Part shown: positions 6,209 through 10,755 of the stretch, one piece after another
How the letters are laid out: each line of letters begins with the position of its first letter
Numbering within the stretch: position 1 is the first letter of the stretch
Origin: Glaciecola sp. UBA1851
GTDB taxonomy: Bacteria; Pseudomonadota; Gammaproteobacteria; Enterobacterales; Alteromonadaceae
Assembly (NCBI GenBank): GCA_002338515.1
Contig: DDIL01000170.1
Coordinates: 1 to 10,755 of the forward strand
Length of the DNA stretch: 10,755 bases
Reading direction: 5' to 3'
The notes under the pieces: model-generated
The model's database searches: none
What the model was told of the DNA's origin: nothing
The model's input: only the letters and a program-made list of their open reading frames with translations
Program-made: the position numbers and the translations under genes

Positions 6209-7444
6209 ATGTCTTTACATGCGCCAAACACAGCTTTTGTTAGCAAAGTAACAGAAGCCACGCAAACCTTCATTGAGCAACCTCATTCCAATGAGCTTGC
6301 CGATATGCGTTTGGCGGTTAAAGATTTATTTCATGTAAAAGGCATACCAACCGCTGCTGGGAATCCTAAATGGTCAGCCACACATGATATACCCAAACAT
6401 AATAACTCAAGTGTGCAGGCATTATTAGAACATGGGGCGCAATATGTAGGCAAAACCCTGACTGACGAATTGGCTTATAGCCTGAACGGGCAAAATACAC
6501 ATTACCCTGAGCTATTGAACCCCGTTACGCCTGAAAGACTGGTTGGTGGCTCCTCAAGTGGGTCAGCAGCAGCAGTCGCGAGTAAACAAGCTGAGATTGG
6601 TCTTGGCACAGATACAGGTGGCTCAATACGCGTTCCGGCAAGCTACAATGGTCTGTTTGGCATTCGTACCACGCAAGCAGCAATTGCCTGTGACAATATG
6701 GTTCCTCTGGCACCTAGCTTTGACACTGTAGGTTGGTTAACGTCAAACATTGAATCACTACAACGTGTCGCTTCGGTACTTTTCAAAACAAACAATGAAG
6801 TAATGGATACTCCTAAATTTGATGTTTCATCTTTAAAGATATTTGTGCCTACTAACTTAATTGAGAAAGCAGAACATGCGCAGCAAATATATAGCTGGAT
6901 AGACGCATTAAATATAGATGATATCACCAAAGCTGTATTAGACGCTGACAAGCTTCGCACAAGTGAAACTTTCAGAGTGCTACAAGGAGCCGAAATTTGG
7001 CAACAGCATGCTGATTGGATCACGCAAAATGAGCCTGACTTTGCTTACGATATTTTAAAACGCATCCATTGGTGTAAAGGTCTAACTGTTGGGCAAATCT
7101 CAAAAGCAAAAGAACAACATAAAATAATAATAAATGATATTTCTACCATTTTTAAAACACACGATATCTTGCTTTTACCTACTACACCAGGATGTTCGCC
7201 TTTACTAAGCACACCACCAAGTGAACTGGCCAACTATAGGGAAGAACTCATGTCGTTAACCTCCATTGCAGGCTTAACCGGAAGGCCGCAAATTCACTTA
7301 CCATTGTTTAATATAAAAGGTGCCCCTTGTGGTTTATCCTTAGTTGCTAACCGTCATACTGACATTCAACTTATCTTGTTAGCAAACCAACTAATTAAGC
7401 AAAGTACGCCTTATAATAAAGCGAGTAATCATGACAACGCCTAA
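6209..7444 (+). CDS. Amidase-signature hydrolase, AMI1-like; candidate oxalurate amidohydrolase
   Basis: A 411-residue cytoplasmic amidase-signature enzyme with an intact Ser-cisSer-Lys triad: Lys38 in LAVKDLF, cis-Ser115 in GGSSSGSA (113-120) and nucleophile Ser139 in GTDTGGSIRVPAS (133-145). The spacing matches fatty acid amide hydrolase (24 residues between the two serines). The segments TDELAYSLNGQNTHY (85-99) and SFDTVGWL place it in the clade of plant indole-3-acetamide hydrolase AMI1 (about 425 aa). AAGGA (6199-6203) is 5 nt before the ATG. Its last 14 bases overlap the start of the HpxW-like gene, so the two are probably translated together. Klebsiella hpx clusters also pair an amidase (HpxX) with HpxW. 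By position it could hydrolyse oxalurate, the product of the aminotransferase encoded downstream, to give oxamate plus ammonia and CO2, or oxalate plus urea. This substrate is inference; the fold and catalytic class are firm. Confidence 0.9.
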   Translation: MSLHAPNTAFVSKVTEATQTFIEQPHSNELADMRLAVKDLFHVKGIPTAAGNPKWSATHDIPKHNNSSVQALLEHGAQYVGKTLTDELAYSLNGQNTHYPELLNPVTPERLVGGSSSGSAAAVASKQAEIGLGTDTGGSIRVPASYNGLFGIRTTQAAIACDNMVPLAPSFDTVGWLTSNIESLQRVASVLFKTNNEVMDTPKFDVSSLKIFVPTNLIEKAEHAQQIYSWIDALNIDDITKAVLDADKLRTSETFRVLQGAEIWQQHADWITQNEPDFAYDILKRIHWCKGLTVGQISKAKEQHKIIINDISTIFKTHDILLLPTTPGCSPLLSTPPSELANYREELMSLTSIAGLTGRPQIHLPLFNIKGAPCGLSLVANRHTDIQLILLANQLIKQSTPYNKASNHDNA

Positions 7445-9023
7445 ATACAATACATCTTTCACTTCTCCGCACTATGCAGCCACTAATGCGGGCACACAAA
7501 TTCTCGAACAGGGTGGAACTGCTATAGAAGCTATGGTGGCAGCGGCTGCATCAATTGCGGTTAATTATCCTCATATGAACGGCTTAGGCGGTGATGGCTT
7601 TTGGTTAATTAGCGAACCTGGAAAAGCCCCAATAGCCATTAATGCAGCAGGTACCGCCGCACAAAAAGCGGATCTCGATTATTACAATGGGTTAAACGCT
7701 ATTCCTAGTAGAGGACCAAAAGCAGCGTTAACTATGGCTGGCGCAGTCGCTGGCTGGCAAAAAGCACTTGAAATTAGTGCTAAATGGCAGCCAAACAAAC
7801 CTTTATCTGAGTTGTTAGACACGGCTATTAATCAAGCACAATGGGGAATTGAAGTTACACAAAGTTTGCATGACGCTAGCGTGAAAACATTTGAGGAACT
7901 GTCTGCTCAAGCACCGTTTCAGCAATTTTTGATAAAAGGCAAAATATTAAAAAAAGGCAAAATTGTTAAGTTGCCTTTAATTGCTGATACATTAAAAACA
8001 CTCGTGAAAAACGGTCTAGATGATTTTTACAATGGTGAAATAGCCCAGCAATTAGCCAAAGATTTAGGTGATGTTGGCTCGCCCATTCAATTATCAGATT
8101 TCAATCATTACAAAGCAAAAATGGTTGAGCCACTTAGCCTTTCAACTAGCAAAGGAAAACTCTATAACTTGCCAGCCCCAACTCAAGGCATGGCTTCTTT
8201 AATTATATTAGGCTTGTATGACTTACTTCACAAACAAGTAAAAGACGATGTAAGCCACGCCCATGTTTTAGTTGAGTGCACTAAACAAGCCTTTATAAGG
8301 CGCAATCAATATTTAACCGATGCATCTAGGTTACCTGTTGATTTAAATGGTTTTTTAGAGCCAGAAACGTTACAAAAAATGGCTGATGAAATCTCTTTAG
8401 ACACCGCTGCTCCTTGGCCACATGAAGCGAAGCAAGGGGATACAGTTTGGATGGGTGCGTGTGATAGCCAAGGTAGAATGGTGAGTTATATTCAAAGTTT
8501 ATATTGGGAGTTTGGAAGTGGTATTGTGAGCCCTTCCACCGGTATTGTTTGGAATAACAGAGGTACGTCATTCACGCTTGCTGAAAACTCATTACAACAA
8601 CTCGCTCCCGGTTTACAGCCATTCCATACATTAAACCCTGCGTTTGCTGAATTGCATGATGGTAGACGTATTTCATATGGCACAATGGGCGGAGAAGGGC
8701 AACCTCAAACTCAAGCAGCTTTGTTTAGTCGTTATGTTTATCAAGACATGTCTTTACAAGATTCAATAGCGAAAGGACGTTGGCTACTCGGCAGAACTTG
8801 GGGGGAAACATCTCATAACCTAAAAATTGAAAGTGATATAGCACAGTATATTGCCAATGATTTATCTGGTATGGGACACGATATTGCGCAAGTGCCACCT
8901 AAAAGCGAAATGATGGGGCATGCAGGTGCAATTGTTGCGTTTACCGATGGTCATACTGACGCTGCTACCGACCCTAGAAGTGATGGAAAAGCATTCATCC
9001 AATCACAAAAAGAACAGGAGTAA
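7431..9023 (+). CDS. hpxW: Gamma-glutamyltransferase-fold Ntn hydrolase, HpxW-like oxamate amidohydrolase
   Basis: A 530-residue precursor of the gamma-glutamyltransferase family. The N-terminal part has the family start (HYAATNAGTQILEQGGTAIE, 14-33) and NGLGGDGFWL (50-59). The predicted self-cleavage site is before Thr338 (QGD/TVWMG), which would become the nucleophile of the small subunit. The oxyanion-forming Gly pair is in GTMGGEGQPQTQ (417-428). Canonical glutathione-cleaving enzymes have TTH at the nucleophile and lack GGEGQPQ, so this is the divergent subgroup that includes Klebsiella HpxW, which converts oxamate to oxalate and ammonia at the end of the urate pathway. There is no signal peptide, unlike periplasmic E. 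coli Ggt, so the enzyme acts in the cytoplasm. The ATG overlaps the amidase by 14 bp and has no clear ribosome-binding site, suggesting translational coupling. A different small amide substrate cannot be excluded. Confidence 0.88.
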   Translation: MTTPKYNTSFTSPHYAATNAGTQILEQGGTAIEAMVAAAASIAVNYPHMNGLGGDGFWLISEPGKAPIAINAAGTAAQKADLDYYNGLNAIPSRGPKAALTMAGAVAGWQKALEISAKWQPNKPLSELLDTAINQAQWGIEVTQSLHDASVKTFEELSAQAPFQQFLIKGKILKKGKIVKLPLIADTLKTLVKNGLDDFYNGEIAQQLAKDLGDVGSPIQLSDFNHYKAKMVEPLSLSTSKGKLYNLPAPTQGMASLIILGLYDLLHKQVKDDVSHAHVLVECTKQAFIRRNQYLTDASRLPVDLNGFLEPETLQKMADEISLDTAAPWPHEAKQGDTVWMGACDSQGRMVSYIQSLYWEFGSGIVSPSTGIVWNNRGTSFTLAENSLQQLAPGLQPFHTLNPAFAELHDGRRISYGTMGGEGQPQTQAALFSRYVYQDMSLQDSIAKGRWLLGRTWGETSHNLKIESDIAQYIANDLSGMGHDIAQVPPKSEMMGHAGAIVAFTDGHTDAATDPRSDGKAFIQSQKEQE

Positions 9024-9029
9024 GTCAAA

Positions 9030-9848
9030 ATGGAACTAATACTCAATAATATTCCAACCATTTTGGCGTTAATGGCAACAGGTGTGGTTGCCGGTGTATT
9101 GGCTGGTTTGTTAGGCGTGGGTGGCGGTATTGTTATTGTGCCAATTCTCTATTTTCTTTTTCAATCATTTGGTGTCTCAGCCGATTCAGCCATGGTCATT
9201 GCAACGGCTACATCGCTGGCCACTATTGTTCCCACGTCAATTAGTTCAATACGCTCTCATAAGAAAAAAGACAATGTTGACTTTAGCTTGCTAAAACTTT
9301 GGGGGCCATTTATTTTATGCGGTGTACTGTTAGGGAGTTATTTAGTGACTCGGCTAAACGGTGAATTACTTACTACATTGTTTGGAATTATTGCGACTTT
9401 GTCGGCCTTAAACATGTTGTTTGGCAGTAAAAATGCTATTTTCCAAAGCCTACCGGGAACCGCAGGCCAAGCGGGCATGGGAACAAGCGTTGGATTATTC
9501 AGCTCGTTAGTGGGTATTGGGGGCGGTACACTAACTGTGCCCATGCTTACATTCTGCAATTACCCTGCGCACAAAGCCGTAGGCACAGCCGCTGCCGTTG
9601 GTTTACTAATATCTTTACCTGCCGCCATTACTATGCTGGTAATAGGTGTCACACCTGCTGATGCACCTTTAGGTACATTTGGCTTAGTCAACTTAGTTGG
9701 GTTTATCTGTATTGTGCCACTCACTGTTTTATTTGCGCCTGTTGGCGCGAATTTAGCCAACAAAATGGATGCGGCCAAACTCAAAAAAGTATTTGCGGTG
9801 GTGTTGATGATCACTGGCTTAAGAATGCTTTCTCAACTTTTCTTTTAG
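9030..9848 (+). CDS. TauE/SafE (TSUP) family membrane transporter, possible organic-acid exporter
   Basis: A 272-residue inner-membrane protein with about eight hydrophobic segments and the duplicated TSUP signature: GLLGVGGGIVIVPIL (26-40) in the first half and SLVGIGGGTLTVPML (159-173) in the second. Each is followed by a small-residue helix (ATATSLATI, 58-66; GTAAAVGLLISLP, 185-197). Family members move small anions such as sulfite, sulfoacetate and other organic acids. AGGAG (9016-9020) lies 9 nt before the ATG and abuts the HpxW-like stop codon, and the aminotransferase follows 9 bp later, so it is embedded in the operon. No sulfur-metabolism gene is nearby. By context it may export oxalate or oxamate, or take up an intermediate such as allantoate or oxalurate; direction and substrate are inference. 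Confidence 0.9.
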   Translation: MELILNNIPTILALMATGVVAGVLAGLLGVGGGIVIVPILYFLFQSFGVSADSAMVIATATSLATIVPTSISSIRSHKKKDNVDFSLLKLWGPFILCGVLLGSYLVTRLNGELLTTLFGIIATLSALNMLFGSKNAIFQSLPGTAGQAGMGTSVGLFSSLVGIGGGTLTVPMLTFCNYPAHKAVGTAAAVGLLISLPAAITMLVIGVTPADAPLGTFGLVNLVGFICIVPLTVLFAPVGANLANKMDAAKLKKVFAVVLMITGLRMLSQLFF

Positions 9849-9857
9849 GATTGTAAA

Positions 9858-10755
9858 ATGTCTATACTTGCTCCTCCTCCACGACTTCTAATGGGCCCCG
9901 GCCCTATCAATTGCTATCCTCGCGTGCTTAATGCTATGTCTACTCAGTTAGTGGGGCAATATGACCCTGTGATGACAGGCTATATGAATGAAACCATGGC
10001 GCTTTACCGCAAAGTTTTTAAAACCCAAAACAAACAAACCTTCTTAATTGATGGTACCTCAAGAGCTGGAATTGAAGCGGCTTTGGTATCTGTTTTGGAA
10101 CCAGGTGATAGTGTACTAGTGCCTATATTTGGCCGCTTTGGTCACCTACTGGCTGAAATTGGTGAACGAGTAGGCGCAAAAGTACACACCATAGAAGTGC
10201 CTTGGGGTGAGGTATTCGAGCCACAACAAATTGAAGATGCGGTTAAGAAATGCCGACCAAAAGTAGTCGCAGTTGTGCAAGGCGATACGTCAACCACTAT
10301 GCTGCAACCATTAGCTGAAATTGGCGATATATGTCATAAATACGATGCCATATTTTATTCTGATGGCACCGCATCAATTGGTGGTAACCCGTTTGAAACT
10401 GATGCGTGGAAACTAGATGCCGTCTCGGTAGGACTACAAAAATGCTTAGGTGGACCATCGGGAAGTGCACCTGTCACTTTTTCCCAGCGTTATGTAGACA
10501 TTGTTAATTCTAGAAGACATGTTGAAGCAGGTATTCGTAATAATCAGCATAAAGATGGGAATGCCTCAAGAATTCGTTCGAACTATTTCGATATTCCGAT
10601 GATTATGGACTATTGGGGTGAAGAACGCTTGAATCATCATACCGAGGCATCATCTATGCTTTATTGCGCAAGAGAATGCGCATTGCAGCTTTTGGATGAA
10701 GGCATTGAGCAAAGTATTGCCCGACATACATTAGCGGGGAATGCTATGTTAGCAG
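9858..10755 (+). CDS. pucG: (S)-ureidoglycine--glyoxylate aminotransferase, PucG/HpxJ type (5' part, cut by window edge)
   Basis: The first 299 residues of a fold-type I PLP aminotransferase (class V, AGXT group); the family is about 410 residues, so roughly a quarter is missing beyond the right edge. Seen in order: the N-terminal RLLMGPGPINCYPRVLNAM (9-27), the phosphate-binding loop IDGTSRAGIEAA (64-75), DTSTTM (143-148), the cofactor-ring Asp D169 in YSDGTASIGG (167-176), and the Schiff-base Lys195 in VGLQKCLGGPSG (191-202). The GTSRAGIEA loop and QKCLGGPSG are typical of ureidoglycine aminotransferases rather than alanine or serine--glyoxylate enzymes. The reaction is (S)-ureidoglycine + glyoxylate to N-carbamoyl-2-oxoglycine (oxalurate) + glycine, as shown for Bacillus PucG and Klebsiella HpxJ. 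TAGGA (9846-9850), overlapping the upstream stop, lies 7 nt before the ATG. Its product feeds the amidase/HpxW branch encoded just upstream. Confidence 0.88.
   Translation, partial: MSILAPPPRLLMGPGPINCYPRVLNAMSTQLVGQYDPVMTGYMNETMALYRKVFKTQNKQTFLIDGTSRAGIEAALVSVLEPGDSVLVPIFGRFGHLLAEIGERVGAKVHTIEVPWGEVFEPQQIEDAVKKCRPKVVAVVQGDTSTTMLQPLAEIGDICHKYDAIFYSDGTASIGGNPFETDAWKLDAVSVGLQKCLGGPSGSAPVTFSQRYVDIVNSRRHVEAGIRNNQHKDGNASRIRSNYFDIPMIMDYWGEERLNHHTEASSMLYCARECALQLLDEGIEQSIARHTLAGNAMLA

Noticed and set aside
6643..7023. 126-codon minus-strand open frame
   Set aside because: It is antisense to the amidase, which has an intact catalytic triad on the plus strand; no ribosome-binding site or domain supports it.

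Overview
The window looks like chromosomal DNA from a marine-type gammaproteobacterium, most likely Alteromonadales (Alteromonas/Glaciecola/Paraglaciecola-like). This is inferred from the low GC content (about 40% by eye), conventional AGGA/GAGG ribosome-binding sites, and proteins that look gammaproteobacterial, such as XanP-like and TsgA-like transporters. No RNA genes, insertion sequences, CRISPR arrays or phage genes were seen. The content is a coherent purine/urate catabolism locus.

Left arm, minus strand (1-1747): a lipoprotein of the 5'-methylthioadenosine/S-adenosylhomocysteine nucleosidase (PNP_UDP_1) fold (740-1747). Downstream of it on the same strand is a TsgA-like MFS transporter cut by the window edge (1-638). 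A 344-bp AT-rich divergent intergenic region (1748-2091) carries a palindrome, CTGACCAAACGGTCAA at 1853-1868, with the geometry of the RutR (TetR family) operator.

Right arm, plus strand (2092 to the end): seven tightly spaced genes. They are an unrecognised 374-aa protein, a XanP-like NCS2 purine permease (TTG start), an 8-oxoguanine deaminase-type amidohydrolase preceded by a possible 15-codon leader ORF, an amidase-signature hydrolase, a gamma-glutamyltransferase-fold enzyme resembling oxamate amidohydrolase HpxW, a TauE/SafE (TSUP) membrane transporter, and the first 299 residues of a PucG/HpxJ-type (S)-ureidoglycine--glyoxylate aminotransferase that runs off the right edge.

Proposed logic (inference): the surface or periplasmic nucleosidase releases bases outside the cytoplasm and the permease imports xanthine-type bases. 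The deaminase converts 8-oxoguanine (possibly other oxidised purines or pterins) to urate. After urate oxidation to ureidoglycine by enzymes not in this window, the aminotransferase makes glycine plus oxalurate. The amidase and the HpxW-like enzyme, whose genes overlap by 14 bp, are candidates for the oxalurate -> oxamate -> oxalate + ammonia branch, and the TSUP protein could export an acidic end product. The most novel parts are the unknown first gene, the possible oxalurate-hydrolase role of the amidase, the TSUP transporter in this context, the leader ORF and the RutR-like operator.
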